Shown here one piece after another: positions 26,636 through 36,417 of a stretch of DNA of 64,000 nucleotides. A program made the translations under genes and the position numbers. This stretch comes from Phycisphaerales bacterium (lineage in GTDB: Bacteria; Planctomycetota; Phycisphaerae; Phycisphaerales; UBA1924), in assembly GCA_028279375.1 (NCBI GenBank), contig JANQNW010000016.1, positions 1 to 64,000 on the forward strand, written 5' to 3'. Every line of letters begins with the position of its first letter. Position 1 is the first letter of the stretch. The notes below the pieces were generated by a model, which was not told the DNA's origin, searched no databases, and saw nothing but the letters and a program-made list of their open reading frames with translations.

Positions 26636-27616
26636 TCAGTTCAGCTGGGCGAGCGTCCTGTCGAGGACCTCGAGCGCGCCGTGCAGATAGGACGGATGGC
26701 CCTCACGATCGAGGAACGCCGGCACGCCTGCGGCGATCAGCACGCGCCTGATATTCGCGAGTCTCGCGTAGTCGTCATCGCAGGGGAGCCCAAGCGATTT
26801 ACGCGCACGCGCGATCGACTTGACCGGCTTGGCGCCGCAGAGCGCTTCAGGATGTCCCCAGTAGATGCGCTCCATGTAAACCGCGTCTTCGACCCAGTGC
26901 CCCGCCTGGATCTGCGCAAGATCGAGAAGAACGCACCCGGGCTCGCCCCAGGGCGAGTCGTCAGGCCTCATCATCGCGTTGCCGAGGTGGAGATCGCCAT
27001 GCCTCCACTCGGTCTGACTGCGAGCGCGCCAGGTCGGAAGCAGGATCGGAAGCGCGCGCTGCGCGGCTTTGATTGACTGATTCCAGCGTTGCGCATCCGG
27101 GATGTCGTTGTCACGGACCGCCTCTCGCGCACGTTCGAAGATCGCATCCCAGTCGGTTGGCTCCTGCGGCTCGGTTGGGCCTCCAAGAGCCAGCGCGTGC
27201 TTGTAGAAGCTCGCGGCGGCCTTGCAGAGATCCTCGAATGACTTCTTCTTCCGATCTTCCGCCAGGGGAGAGCCGGGCAGCTTCTCCATGACGAACCATG
27301 CAAGGTCGTAACCGCCGAGTTCGACACCGTGTGCGACGATCCGGGGCGTCGGGGCGTCGGTCGCCGCGAGACCCGTTGTGAACTTGTACTCGCCGGGTCC
27401 GACGGGCAGCTTGATCACCACGTCAAGCGGTTCCTGACTCCGCGCGTCATCCTTGAAGGTGGAGTATCCGGTCGCGGCGCCGCCACGTTGCCAGTCGGAA
27501 CGGAACCATCTGATATCTCCGAGACGCCCCTCGCATACATCGTGCAGCACCGGCGCCAACTGGTGCGCCAGACCATGTGATTGAGATGCATGCTGCGCTT
27601 CACCCGCCTCCGGCAT
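26636..27616 (-). CDS. Aminoglycoside-phosphotransferase-like kinase family protein
   Basis: A 326-residue protein of the APH/choline-kinase-like fold. The catalytic loop WRHGDLHLGNAM has the Asp and Asn of HGDxxxxN; a DFG-equivalent VLLDLAQ follows. An ATP-binding Lys is likely in LDVVIKLPVG, and ELGGYDLAWFVMEKLPG matches the hinge. The substrate is unknown; most chromosomal members phosphorylate small molecules or are uncharacterised, and resistance should not be assumed. ATG 27616 starts 9 nt after the bioA stop, so it shares that transcript. It is convergent with the HDOD-GGDEF gene. Confidence 0.8.
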   Translation of the reverse strand: MPEAGEAQHASQSHGLAHQLAPVLHDVCEGRLGDIRWFRSDWQRGGAATGYSTFKDDARSQEPLDVVIKLPVGPGEYKFTTGLAATDAPTPRIVAHGVELGGYDLAWFVMEKLPGSPLAEDRKKKSFEDLCKAAASFYKHALALGGPTEPQEPTDWDAIFERAREAVRDNDIPDAQRWNQSIKAAQRALPILLPTWRARSQTEWRHGDLHLGNAMMRPDDSPWGEPGCVLLDLAQIQAGHWVEDAVYMERIYWGHPEALCGAKPVKSIARARKSLGLPCDDDYARLANIRRVLIAAGVPAFLDREGHPSYLHGALEVLDRTLAQLN

Positions 27617-27625
27617 ATCCAGAGT

Positions 27626-29095
27626 TTAGCGAGCGGCGTGGTCGAAGTCGAAGGATTTGATGACCTCGATCAGGATGGTGAGCATCCGACCAACGGTCTC
27701 TTGGTCCATCGCCGGCGCCGGATTGAGGATAATCACATCTCCGAGCGGCCGGACCATCAGGCCGCGCGCCCGCGCCGCCCTGCATACCTTGGCGCCAACT
27801 CGACGCGCGGCGTCGAACGATCGCCAGGGCCTCCGATGCGCGACGAGTTCGATTCCTGTGAGAACTCCGCGCTGACGCACATCACCAACATTCGGATGGT
27901 CGCGAAGCCGGTCTCTGAGTTCGTTGTGGATGAGATGCGCGATATTCTCGACATTGGCGAGCACGTTGTTCGTCTCAAGAAGATCGAGCGTCGCGATCGC
28001 CGCCGCGCACCCCAGCGGATTGCCGGTGTACGTGTGGCCGTGATAGAGCGTCTTGTGTTCGTCGGGTTCGCCTTCGAACGCTTCGGCGATCTCGTCAGTG
28101 CAGAGCGTCGCGGCGAGCGGTAGATAGCCGCCGGAGAGCCCCTTGGCGACACACAGGACATCCGGACGCACGTTCTCATGTTCGGACGCGAACATCGCTC
28201 CAGTGCGTCCCAGACCGACGGCGACCTCATCGGCGATCAAAGGAACTCCCGCATCGCGCGTGAGGCGGGCGACACCGCTCAGGAAGCCCTCGGGCTGTTC
28301 GATCATCCCTGCGGCGCCCTGCATCAACGGCTCAATCACGACTCCGGCGCAGCGCTCGCCGATCTCATCAAGGGTTCGCTTGAAACGAGCAAGCGCGTGA
28401 TCTCGAACCTGCGCCCTTCGCGCCATGTCCCATGAGGGCCATTCGCCGTCCTCGTTCGTTGGCGAACCGGAGCGCGCGACGTCAGGAGCCGGCGACCATG
28501 CGCAGCGGAATGTGAGCTTGCCGAAGGGCTTGTGGAAGGCGTCCATGTAGCCGACGCTCATGGCCCCCACGGTGTCGCCATGATAGGCCCCAGAGAATCC
28601 GATGAGCGTGTCGCGCTCGGGACGGCCGGAGTGGTATTGCCAGCCGATGACCATCTTGAAAGCGAGTTCTGTCGCCGTGGCGCCAGCGTCTGAGAAGAAC
28701 ACCTTGTTGAGTTCACGCTCACTCGCATTGCCTACTTGTCTATTCGCAAGCCGCACCAGTCGCGACGCGAGTTCGATCGAGGGGACGTTCGCGAGTCCGA
28801 GGAGCGTCGAGTGGGCGACCTTCGAAAGCTGCTCCCGAATTGCGCCATCGATTTCCGCGACGCCGTGGCCATGGACGTTGCACCACAGCGATGAGAACGC
28901 GTCGATGTAGCGCCGCCCCTCGGTGTCGATGAGCTCAAATCTCTCGGCACGTTCAATGATGCAAGGTTCAGACTCGCGCCACTGGCGCATTGGTGTGAAC
29001 GGATGCCAGACATGCTCGTGATCAAGTCGCGTCAGGCGGAGGGTCTCGGCGCTTGCTGTGACCGGCGCTTCGGGTTGGCTCGGGGCGTGCGACAT
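27626..29095 (-). CDS. bioA: Adenosylmethionine-8-amino-7-oxononanoate aminotransferase
   Basis: A 489-residue class III PLP aminotransferase of biotin synthesis (KAPA to DAPA with S-adenosylmethionine as amino donor). Markers: DHEHVWHPFTPM near the N-terminus (typical BioA), FSSLWCNVHGH, the GAYHGDTVGAMSVG phosphate-binding region, LIADEVAVGLGRTG, and the PLP lysine in CVAKGLSGGYLPLA. The frame extends upstream to 29368; ATG 29093-29095 matches the family length and avoids overlap with the divergent gene. No other bio gene is in the window. Confidence 0.93.
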   Translation of the reverse strand: MSHAPSQPEAPVTASAETLRLTRLDHEHVWHPFTPMRQWRESEPCIIERAERFELIDTEGRRYIDAFSSLWCNVHGHGVAEIDGAIREQLSKVAHSTLLGLANVPSIELASRLVRLANRQVGNASERELNKVFFSDAGATATELAFKMVIGWQYHSGRPERDTLIGFSGAYHGDTVGAMSVGYMDAFHKPFGKLTFRCAWSPAPDVARSGSPTNEDGEWPSWDMARRAQVRDHALARFKRTLDEIGERCAGVVIEPLMQGAAGMIEQPEGFLSGVARLTRDAGVPLIADEVAVGLGRTGAMFASEHENVRPDVLCVAKGLSGGYLPLAATLCTDEIAEAFEGEPDEHKTLYHGHTYTGNPLGCAAAIATLDLLETNNVLANVENIAHLIHNELRDRLRDHPNVGDVRQRGVLTGIELVAHRRPWRSFDAARRVGAKVCRAARARGLMVRPLGDVIILNPAPAMDQETVGRMLTILIEVIKSFDFDHAAR

Positions 29096-29140
29096 GGGAT
29101 TCGAGGATAACGTCCCGCGTCCGCGTAGACTGATCGCGGG

Positions 29141-30043
29141 ATGATCGCCCTCCCTGATCTCACGTTGCTCGACGGAGCCGTCGGCGCCGAACTTGCTCGG
29201 CGCGGTGTCCCGACTCCACTTCCGCTCTGGTCGGCCTCTGCGCTGCTTGAGGCGCCGGACGTCGTGACGCAGATTCACAGGGACTATCTCGAGGCCGGTG
29301 CGAGGATCCTCACGGCCAACACGTTTCGGACTCATGCGCGCTCGCTCGCGCAGGGAGGTCTCGGGCATCGCGCCGACGAACTGAACGAGCGCGCTATCGA
29401 ATGCGCAACGCGGGCCGTGGAGGCAACAGGCATCGCAGCGCAGATTGTCGGATCAGTGGCGCCGCTCGAGGACTGTTATGAGCCTTCAAAGGCGCCGGAG
29501 GAGTCCCGCTGTCTGGAGGAACAAGCGCAGCAGGTGGCCAGCCTGATGCGCGCCGGGGCCGATGGCGTTCTCGTCGAAACCATGGGGACGATCCGGGAAG
29601 CGTCCGCGGCGGCGCGTGCTGCGTCTGAGTTGGCGCCCGGAAGATGGGGGCTGTCACTCTGCATGCGCTCCGACGGCGACGCGGGGTGTCTCCTGAGTGG
29701 CGAGCCTCTTGACGATTTGCTTTCTCAACTTGGAGCGTCCCTGGGTGAGGGATTGAGTGGGCCGTTCGCCTTCGGCGTCAACTGCGTGCCCGCGCCGCGC
29801 ATGGAGGCGGAAGTGCTTTTCCTTCGTGCTGCAGTCGCGCCGGAGATTCCGATCTGCGCCTACGCGAACGTCGGCGAGCCTGATCCCGCCACGGGATGGA
29901 GAGCGACTGACGCCGAGGACCCGAGTCGTTACGCCGAGTACGCGATGCGCTGGGTGAGGGCCGGGGCGGCGCTCGTCGGGGGTTGCTGCGGGACCTCGCC
30001 AGAGACAATCCGGGCGGTCGCCAGGGTGGTTCAGGAGTGCTGA
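29141..30043 (+). CDS. Homocysteine S-methyltransferase family protein
   Basis: A 300-residue TIM-barrel methyltransferase of the MmuM/BHMT type. Zinc ligands are present: Cys in FGVNCVPAP and the pair in GGCCGTSPETI. DGAVGAELARRG is the usual N-terminal motif and ILTANTFRTH follows. It transfers a methyl group from S-methylmethionine or a similar donor to homocysteine to make methionine. It is divergent from bioA with a 45-nt gap that must hold both promoters. Donor specificity cannot be read from the sequence. Confidence 0.88.
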   Translation: MIALPDLTLLDGAVGAELARRGVPTPLPLWSASALLEAPDVVTQIHRDYLEAGARILTANTFRTHARSLAQGGLGHRADELNERAIECATRAVEATGIAAQIVGSVAPLEDCYEPSKAPEESRCLEEQAQQVASLMRAGADGVLVETMGTIREASAAARAASELAPGRWGLSLCMRSDGDAGCLLSGEPLDDLLSQLGASLGEGLSGPFAFGVNCVPAPRMEAEVLFLRAAVAPEIPICAYANVGEPDPATGWRATDAEDPSRYAEYAMRWVRAGAALVGGCCGTSPETIRAVARVVQEC

Positions 30044-30077
30044 GACGCCCGGAGTCGGAGTCTGTACCCTTCGGCCC

Positions 30078-31127
30078 ATGAGAGCCGTCACGATCCATGA
30101 GCAGGCCCCTCGAGGCCCCGTCACCCCGAATATCCGCTACGTCGAGGACTGGCCGGAGTCGCCGCCTCCCGGGCCCGGTGAGGCCCTGCTGCGGACGATC
30201 TGCAGCGCCCTGAATCACATGGACCTGTGGGTCGGAATGGGCATCCCCGGCGTCGAGATGAGCTATCCGCGTGTCTCGGGCTGCGATGTGTGCGCCGAGG
30301 TCCTCGAGGTCGGGCCTGGCGTCGACGCGTCATGGGTCGGGACGCGCGTGATCATGAATGCGGCATGCGAGGTCGCGTCGGCGAAAAGACCGGATGATCC
30401 TCCGGGATCGACACTGGCGCCGGACTTCGAACTGATCGGGGAGCACCACCACGGGGCGCATCGCGAGCGTTTTGTCGCGCCGGTCTCAAACCTCGCTCCA
30501 GTCGGCGATGTGGACCCGGTCAACGCAGCCGCCTTTGGTCTCACCGCGCTGACGGCATGGTCCATGATGGTCACGAAAGGTGGATTGCGACCGGGGCAGC
30601 GCGTCCTGATCACCGGAATCGGCGGCGGTGTTGCGACGTCGGCTCTCTCGATCGCGCGCTGGATGGGATGTCCCACGATCGTCACGAGTCGCCGCCAGTG
30701 GAAGCTCGAGCGGGCGATTGAACTCGGCGCCGAAGCCGGCGTTTTGGACACAGGTGAAGATTGGTCGCGGGAAGTGCGAGACTGGTCGCAGAAGCGTGGT
30801 GTCGACATGGCGATCGACACCATCGGAAAGGCGACGCATCTCGCGTGTGTGAAGTCACTGGCGCGCGGCGGCGCGTATGTGACCGCAGGCTGTACGACAG
30901 GTCCGGATGCGACGACGGATCTTGCCCGTGTCTTCTGGAATCAGCTGCGCATTCTCGGCTCGACGATGGGCTCAAACGATGAGTTTCATGAGATCGCAGC
31001 GCTCTTCCGGGATAGGAAGCTCGAACCGGTTGTCGATTCCACGTTCGACGCGAAGGAGGCCGCGAAGGCGTGGGGACGGCTTGAGGAGGCTGAGCAGTTC
31101 GGGAAGATCGTGCTTCGCTGGGACTGA
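30078..31127 (+). CDS. Zinc-type alcohol dehydrogenase-like oxidoreductase (MDR family)
   Basis: A 349-residue medium-chain dehydrogenase/reductase. GroES-like N-terminal domain with NHMDLWVGMG and SGCDVCAEV, then a Rossmann fold with RVLITGIGGGVATSAL (NADPH-type AxxGxxG variant), KRGVDMAIDTIGKATH and RGGAYVTAGCTTGP. Close to YdbB/quinone-reductase-like proteins whose substrates are unknown. The catalytic zinc-ligand set is incomplete by eye. The start ATG is at 30078, 34 nt after the methyltransferase stop, so the two may be co-transcribed. Confidence 0.85.
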   Translation: MRAVTIHEQAPRGPVTPNIRYVEDWPESPPPGPGEALLRTICSALNHMDLWVGMGIPGVEMSYPRVSGCDVCAEVLEVGPGVDASWVGTRVIMNAACEVASAKRPDDPPGSTLAPDFELIGEHHHGAHRERFVAPVSNLAPVGDVDPVNAAAFGLTALTAWSMMVTKGGLRPGQRVLITGIGGGVATSALSIARWMGCPTIVTSRRQWKLERAIELGAEAGVLDTGEDWSREVRDWSQKRGVDMAIDTIGKATHLACVKSLARGGAYVTAGCTTGPDATTDLARVFWNQLRILGSTMGSNDEFHEIAALFRDRKLEPVVDSTFDAKEAAKAWGRLEEAEQFGKIVLRWD

Positions 31128-31210
31128 GACACGCAACACGCCGCTGGAAAGGCGGCACTGGCTAAGATGTCCGGTTCCCCGCTTACACCTGGGTGGCCAA
31201 TGGAGGCTCC

Positions 31211-31996
31211 ATGTCACTTCTCGATGGAAAAGTAGGACTCATCTTCGGTGTCGCGAACGATCGTTCGTACGCCTGGCACATTGCGAAGTCTCTGGCCGAG
31301 CACGGCGCCCAGTGCGCGTTCACGGCGCTCCCGGGCGACAAGAATGTGCGCCGTACGTCGAAGGCCGTCGAGGCGATGGGGCTCACGGATTTCTGGATTG
31401 AGCCCTGTGATGCGGGGAAAGATGAGGATCTCGACGCCGTCTTCGACAAGTACGTTCAGGATCACAGGCGCCTTGATTTCGTCATTCACTCGATCGCCTT
31501 CGCCGATCGCGAGTGGCTGGCGCCCGGGAAGTTCACCGAGACGCCGCGCGAGTCCTACCTCAGCGCCATCGACATCTCCGCCTACACCCTCGCCGCGATG
31601 GCGAATCGCGCCAAGGGGCCGATGACCGATAGTGGCGGCGGCTCGATTCTGGGCATGAGCTACTACGGCTCAGAGAAGGTGGTCCCGGGCTACAACGTCA
31701 TGGGCGTTGCGAAGGCGGCGCTGGAGTGCACCACGCGCTATCTGGCGGCAGAACTTGGCGAGCGGAAGATCCGAGTCAACACGATCAGCGGAGGCCCGCT
31801 GCGAACTCTTGCGAGTTCGGCAGTCGGCGGCATCGGCGACATGCTGGAGCACACGCCCGTCCGGGCGCCCCTGAAGCGCAATGTCGAGGGTGAGGATGTC
31901 GGCGGTGTGGCGACCTTCCTCGTCAGCGATCTGGCGAGCGGCGTCACGGGTGAGAACGTCTACGTGGACTGCGGCGTCAACACCATCGGCGTCTAG
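31211..31996 (+). CDS. fabI: Enoyl-ACP reductase (NADH), FabI type
   Basis: A 261-residue SDR-fold reductase of fatty-acid elongation. GVANDRSYAWHIAKSL is the FabI nucleotide-binding motif; the catalytic Tyr and Lys are in SYYGSEKVVPGYNVMGVAKA (Y-x6-K); TISGGPLRTLASSAV and LVSDLASGVTGENVYVD are family-typical. ATG 31211 with GGAGG at 31202-31206 is preferred over an upstream in-frame codon at 31193. It is the last + gene before convergent rmlB, with a 12-nt gap and no terminator seen. Confidence 0.93.
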   Translation: MSLLDGKVGLIFGVANDRSYAWHIAKSLAEHGAQCAFTALPGDKNVRRTSKAVEAMGLTDFWIEPCDAGKDEDLDAVFDKYVQDHRRLDFVIHSIAFADREWLAPGKFTETPRESYLSAIDISAYTLAAMANRAKGPMTDSGGGSILGMSYYGSEKVVPGYNVMGVAKAALECTTRYLAAELGERKIRVNTISGGPLRTLASSAVGGIGDMLEHTPVRAPLKRNVEGEDVGGVATFLVSDLASGVTGENVYVDCGVNTIGV

Positions 31997-32008
31997 CGCC
32001 GGGCCCGC

Positions 32009-33025
32009 TCAACCGGCGGCGCCGGCCGAAAGCTCCCGATACGCGCCGCTCCGGATGCGCTCGCACCACTGCTCGTTTTCTCGATACCAATCGATCGTCT
32101 GCTCCAGCGCCTGAGGCCAGGCGCTGCGGCTCGGCGCCCAGCCAAGTTCGCGCTGGATCTTCGACGAGTCGATCGCATAGCGGCGGTCATGCCCAAGTCG
32201 ATCAGGCACGCGCTCGATGTACGATTCATCCTTGCCCATGATCTCGAGAATCGAGCGCGTAAGCTCCAGATTTGAGCGCTCGTTGTCGCCGCCAATGTTG
32301 TAGACCTCGCCCGGCGCTCCTCGCTCGAGCACGTGAAGCAGCGCTTCACAGTGATCGACGACGTGCAGCCAGTCGCGCACGTTGAGGCCGTCGCCGTAGA
32401 GCGGCACCTTCTTGTCATGCAGGAGATTCGTGACGAAGAGCGGGATGACCTTCTCCGGAAACTGGTTGGGCCCGAAGTTATTCGAGCAGCGGGTGATCAT
32501 GCCCGGAAACCCAAACGTGTGATGCGCCGCTCGCACGAGAAGATCGCTGCCCGCCTTGCTCGCCGAGTAGGGGCTGTTCGGCGCGATCGGCGTCTCCTCA
32601 GTGAACTTCAAGTCGGGATCGTCGAGCGGCAATTCGCCGTACACCTCGTCGGTGCTGACGTGCAGGAATCGCGAGACGCCCGTTTCGCGCGCCGCGTCGA
32701 GGAGTGTTTGCGTTCCGACGACATTCGTGCGAATAAACGGAGACGAATCCTGGATCGAGTTGTCAACGTGACTCTCCGCAGCGAAGTGCGCCACGGCGTC
32801 GCATGACTCCATGAGCCTGCGCACGAGCGCACCGTCGCAGATGTCGCCATGGACGAACTTATGACGCGACGGATCGGGGAGATGCGCGAGATTGTCGAGG
32901 TTGCCCGAGTAGGTCAGAGCATCGAGATTCGTGATCGTGACATCGGCTCGTGATTCGAGCGCGAATCGAACGAAGTTCGCGCCGATGAATCCGGCTCCTC
33001 CCGTGACCAGCACGTGCATTCCCAT
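32009..33025 (-). CDS. rmlB: dTDP-glucose 4,6-dehydratase
   Basis: A 338-residue extended SDR enzyme converting dTDP-glucose to dTDP-4-keto-6-deoxyglucose in dTDP-L-rhamnose synthesis. VTGGAGFIGANFVRF binds NAD; HFAAESHVDNSI, STDEVYG and YSASKAGSD (Tyr/Lys pair) are the RmlB hallmarks; NFGPNQFPEKVIPLF follows. ATG 33025 has GGGACGGAAT upstream; ATG 33019 is two codons on. It is 40 nt downstream of rmlD in the same operon; rmlA and rmlC are not in the window. Confidence 0.95.
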   Translation of the reverse strand: MGMHVLVTGGAGFIGANFVRFALESRADVTITNLDALTYSGNLDNLAHLPDPSRHKFVHGDICDGALVRRLMESCDAVAHFAAESHVDNSIQDSSPFIRTNVVGTQTLLDAARETGVSRFLHVSTDEVYGELPLDDPDLKFTEETPIAPNSPYSASKAGSDLLVRAAHHTFGFPGMITRCSNNFGPNQFPEKVIPLFVTNLLHDKKVPLYGDGLNVRDWLHVVDHCEALLHVLERGAPGEVYNIGGDNERSNLELTRSILEIMGKDESYIERVPDRLGHDRRYAIDSSKIQRELGWAPSRSAWPQALEQTIDWYRENEQWCERIRSGAYRELSAGAAG

Positions 33026-33065
33026 GAGATTCCGTCCCTTGCCTGTCATGAGCGTCCGACTGTCG

Positions 33066-33941
33066 TTACGAACCGAGGCCTGCCGCAGGTTCGCCGAGGC
33101 CTCCCTCTATTGTCGTCAACACGGCGTCGAGAGATCGGCGCCAGTGGGGAATCGGCCCGATGATCGACTCTGTATTCGAGAGATCGAGCACGCTGTAGGC
33201 TGGCCGCGTCGCGGGTCGCGGAAACTCGTCGCTGGAGCAGGGCTCGACGACGCACTGGGGATTCAGGCGGTCAGCGATGGCTGCCGCGAGGTCGAACCAT
33301 GTGCAGTCGCCGCTGTCGCTCGCGTGGAGCACGCCGCGAGCGCCGGCCTCCAGAAGGGCCCGTGAGGTCGACACGAGTTGGCGGCAGGACGTCGGCCGCC
33401 CCCGCTGGTCCTCGACGACCCGAAGCTCATCCCGCTCCCGGCATGCCGACGCAATAGTCCGGACGAAGTTCTTGCCGTGCGAGTCGTAGAGCCAGCTCGT
33501 GCGAAGGAGAAGGTTCTCGACCTCGTGAGATTCGAGGATCTCCTCACCGGCCGCTTTGCTGCGCCCGTAGGCATTGATCGGATCGCGCTGCTGAGTCGTT
33601 GGGTACGGTCTCGTCGCTTGGCCGTTGAAGACATAATCGGTGCTGTACGTCACGAGGGTGGCGCCGACGTCGGCGCATCGCTGCGCGAGAATTCCTATGG
33701 CCTTCCCGTTGATCAGCGTGGCGAGATCCTCATTCGACTCGGCGCCGTCGACGTCCGTATAGGCGGCGCAGTTGACGACAACACCGACGTCAGGCGTCAC
33801 GAACTCTCGCACTGCGGATTCGTCGGTGATGTCGCAATCGAAGCGCGCCGCGAGACGAACGTCGCGCTCGTCCTGCAGACTCGCCGCCCACGCCCGACCG
33901 AGCATGCCGCCGGCGCCGAGGATTAACCACTGCGTACCCAT
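33066..33941 (-). CDS. rmlD: dTDP-4-dehydrorhamnose reductase
   Basis: A 291-residue SDR enzyme catalysing the last step of dTDP-L-rhamnose synthesis. WLILGAGGMLGRAW binds NADPH; VVNCAAYTDVDGAE, TYSTDYVFNG and YGRSKAAGEE (Tyr-x3-Lys) are diagnostic for RmlD. The frame is open far upstream, but that stretch crosses the terminator at 33992-34025, so ATG 33939-33941 is the start. It is upstream partner of rmlB in a two-gene operon for cell-surface sugar precursors. Confidence 0.93.
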   Translation of the reverse strand: MGTQWLILGAGGMLGRAWAASLQDERDVRLAARFDCDITDESAVREFVTPDVGVVVNCAAYTDVDGAESNEDLATLINGKAIGILAQRCADVGATLVTYSTDYVFNGQATRPYPTTQQRDPINAYGRSKAAGEEILESHEVENLLLRTSWLYDSHGKNFVRTIASACRERDELRVVEDQRGRPTSCRQLVSTSRALLEAGARGVLHASDSGDCTWFDLAAAIADRLNPQCVVEPCSSDEFPRPATRPAYSVLDLSNTESIIGPIPHWRRSLDAVLTTIEGGLGEPAAGLGS

Positions 33942-33991
33942 CCATCTATTCTTCGGCGATTCCGACGCTTTGTCGCACACTCGAGCAGATG

Positions 33992-34025
33992 AAAAACGCC
34001 GTGCGGAGGAATCACTCCGCACGGC
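33992..34025 (-). terminator. Rho-independent terminator of the M3 peptidase gene
   Basis: An 11-bp perfect stem (33998-34008 with 34015-34025, loop GAATCA). On the - strand it is followed by five Ts (A-tract 33992-33996 on +). It lies 40 nt past the peptidase stop and insulates rmlDB. Confidence 0.9.
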
Positions 34026-34065
34026 GCAACGGAATCTGAGTTGAAGTCGCCTCCGAACGCGTCGG

Positions 34066-36225
34066 TTAGTCCTGGATGCCGATGTTCTGGAGGAAGGGCT
34101 TGAGTGAGCGAGGACGTCCAAGGAAGAGTTCGACCGACTCCTCGGCTGGACGGGCGCCGCCCACGGCGTAGATCTCATTTCGGAGTCGCATGCCGACCGC
34201 GACACTCATGAATCGATCCGGTGCTTCCTCGAACGCGGTCGCCATATCGGCGGCGATCGCGTCAGCCCAGGCGTAGCCGTAGTAACCGGCGTCATAGCCT
34301 GTGAGGTGACCCCAGTATGCGGCGAAGTGCGAACCGGCCGGCGGCGCGAAGAAGATCTCACCCATTGTGTCATTGATGGTCGCCTTCACGTCCTTGTAGC
34401 TGCCGGGCGCGTGAATGCGCAGGTCCGCGAGGCCGAAGGCGAGCTGCCGACGATACGTCGTCGCGACCGTCGCAAGGCGCGCTTCCTCCATGCGCTTGAG
34501 GACGGACGGATCGATCTTCTTGCTCGGGTCTCGCCAATCTGCGGCGAAGGTGTCCAGCACGGTCGTGTCCCACACCCACGCTTCGAGCATCTGTGACGGC
34601 GCCTCGACGAAGTCGCGCGGGACGCTGGTTCCCGAGAATCGTCCGGTCTTGGCCTGCGTCAGGATCGAGTGCATGGCGTGGCCGAACTCATGGAAGAGCG
34701 TCTCCAGTTCGCCATGGGTGATGAGCGAGGGCATGTCTTCGGTGGGGGAGGTGAAGTTGCATACCAGGGCGACAACGGGACGCTGGTACTTGCCATTCGG
34801 AAGTTCGCGTCCATCGATGATCCCGAACTGCGCGAAGTGGTTGTACTTGCCCTCACGCGGAAACATGTCGAGGTAGAAAACGCCGAGCGGCTCATCGGAC
34901 GCAGCGTCGCTCACGACGTAGGTCGTGACGGACTCCTCCCAGACGAAGCCCGGGTCGATGCGGTCGAATCGCAGGCTGAAGATCTTCTGGTAGATGTCGA
35001 ACATGCCGCCGATGCACGCATCGAGCGGGAAGTACGCGCGGAGCGCCTCGGAGTCGACGGAGTAGTTCTCCTTCTTGATCTTGTTCGCGTAGAAGCGCCA
35101 GTCCCACATCTCAATCTGCGCGTTGGGATCTCCAGTGTCTGCGACCTTCAACGCGCGCATCGCCTCGACCTCGGCCCGGAACTTCGGCTCCAGCCCCTCA
35201 ACGAGGCGATTCTCGAAGTCCATCGCAGTCTTGAGATCGCCGGCCATCTTGGGCTCGATGCGATAGTCGGCCCACGAGTCGTAACTCAGGAGTCTCGCGA
35301 CCTCATCGCGAAGTCTGACAATCTCCTGCAGGATCTCCGTATTCTCCTCCTGGGCGACGGTGTAGCGCGACTCCTTCATTCTCCGGCGCGTCTCTTCCGA
35401 AGTGGCGTTCTGCATGATCGCCATGAAGTGCGGCGTCACGGTGGAGCGGAATCCATGGCGCCCATCTCCCGTCTCCGTGCGATCGAGCCAACTCTGCGGC
35501 ACGCCGTCGAGTTCACCCGGTTCGAAGTAGACGGTGACGCTCGCATTGGTGATATTCGAGTCGAAGTCGGTAGACAGGTCGGCCAGTTCTTTGCGGAGGC
35601 GCTCGACCTCATCTCTCTGTGTTGGATCCAGCGAGAGTCCGGCGCGCTTGTAGTCGCGCATCGTCTCGGTGTAGAGCTTCAGCATCTCGCCGCGAAGTCT
35701 GGGCCGACGCTCCGCCTCGTACAGATCAGAGAACGCCCTGCAGACCTCATAGACGTCCTGGCGGTATTCGACGCCCACCGCCCAGTTGGTCATCTGCTTG
35801 ACAGCTTCGGTCGCCGCCGCTCGGACCTCGGCGTCCGTGCTCGTGTTCTGAATGACGTACATGCGATTCAAGACGTTGAAGAACTCCCACTTGATGTGGT
35901 CGTACTCCAGGATCGTGCTATCGAAGTTGACGCGCGCCAGGTTCTGCTGCGCGAGACGCGTCAGGCGTGTGTCCGCACGATCGATCGTCGCGTCCACAGT
36001 CGCCTGAAGCTGCGCCGGCGTCGTCTCATACGTCGGCAACTCGAGCACGACGCGGTGTCGTGCGGCCATGGCGCGGAAGTCGTTGACGGTCTTCGTCGGC
36101 GCCTCGGCGGTGGTGTTGGTCATGGTGTGTCCACGATGCGAGGAGGTGGTCTTCGTATCGCCGTCGGTCGCGCAACCGGTGACCAGCGTCGCGCCGATGG
36201 CAAGTGTGATCATTTTCTTTTTCAC
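34066..36225 (-). CDS. Lipoprotein M3-family zinc peptidase (Dcp/oligopeptidase-like)
   Basis: A 719-residue thimet-oligopeptidase-family (M3) metallopeptidase. Active site H512EFGH with a downstream Glu region (VEAPSQMLEAW). GYDAGYYGYAWADAIAADM is the usual C-terminal substrate loop. A lipobox ATLVTGC (Cys18) predicts export and membrane anchoring, unlike cytoplasmic Dcp/PrlC. I choose GTG 36225, which has AAGGAG eight to ten bases upstream and gives a normal lipoprotein signal; ATG 36252 and 36213 are alternatives. It is monocistronic, with a terminator after it. It probably cleaves short peptides at the cell envelope. Confidence 0.92.
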   Translation of the reverse strand: MKKKMITLAIGATLVTGCATDGDTKTTSSHRGHTMTNTTAEAPTKTVNDFRAMAARHRVVLELPTYETTPAQLQATVDATIDRADTRLTRLAQQNLARVNFDSTILEYDHIKWEFFNVLNRMYVIQNTSTDAEVRAAATEAVKQMTNWAVGVEYRQDVYEVCRAFSDLYEAERRPRLRGEMLKLYTETMRDYKRAGLSLDPTQRDEVERLRKELADLSTDFDSNITNASVTVYFEPGELDGVPQSWLDRTETGDGRHGFRSTVTPHFMAIMQNATSEETRRRMKESRYTVAQEENTEILQEIVRLRDEVARLLSYDSWADYRIEPKMAGDLKTAMDFENRLVEGLEPKFRAEVEAMRALKVADTGDPNAQIEMWDWRFYANKIKKENYSVDSEALRAYFPLDACIGGMFDIYQKIFSLRFDRIDPGFVWEESVTTYVVSDAASDEPLGVFYLDMFPREGKYNHFAQFGIIDGRELPNGKYQRPVVALVCNFTSPTEDMPSLITHGELETLFHEFGHAMHSILTQAKTGRFSGTSVPRDFVEAPSQMLEAWVWDTTVLDTFAADWRDPSKKIDPSVLKRMEEARLATVATTYRRQLAFGLADLRIHAPGSYKDVKATINDTMGEIFFAPPAGSHFAAYWGHLTGYDAGYYGYAWADAIAADMATAFEEAPDRFMSVAVGMRLRNEIYAVGGARPAEESVELFLGRPRSLKPFLQNIGIQD

Positions 36226-36417
36226 GTCCGCTTTCTCCTTGGCTGTGTCCATCCCTGTCGCCAAATGGGATCGAGGAATCTGACGGGCAGTGTACCTTGA
36301 GCCGTGCAAAGCGGCCTCGGATCGGGGCATGTCGTGCGGCGCGAGATTCAGGACTTGTCGCCCGGGGGAACGAGGGAAGAGGATAGGAGCGACACCCGAG
36401 TACGGAGGCAGCACCTG

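Noticed and set aside
26636-27616. Antibiotic-resistance gene
   Set aside because: The APH fold is broad; no close match to a resistance enzyme is visible and it is co-transcribed with bioA.
34669-36300. Open frame of 543 codons on + opposite the M3 peptidase
   Set aside because: The - strand frame has HEFGH and the full M3 pattern; the + frame is a mirror of its codon usage with no ribosome site.
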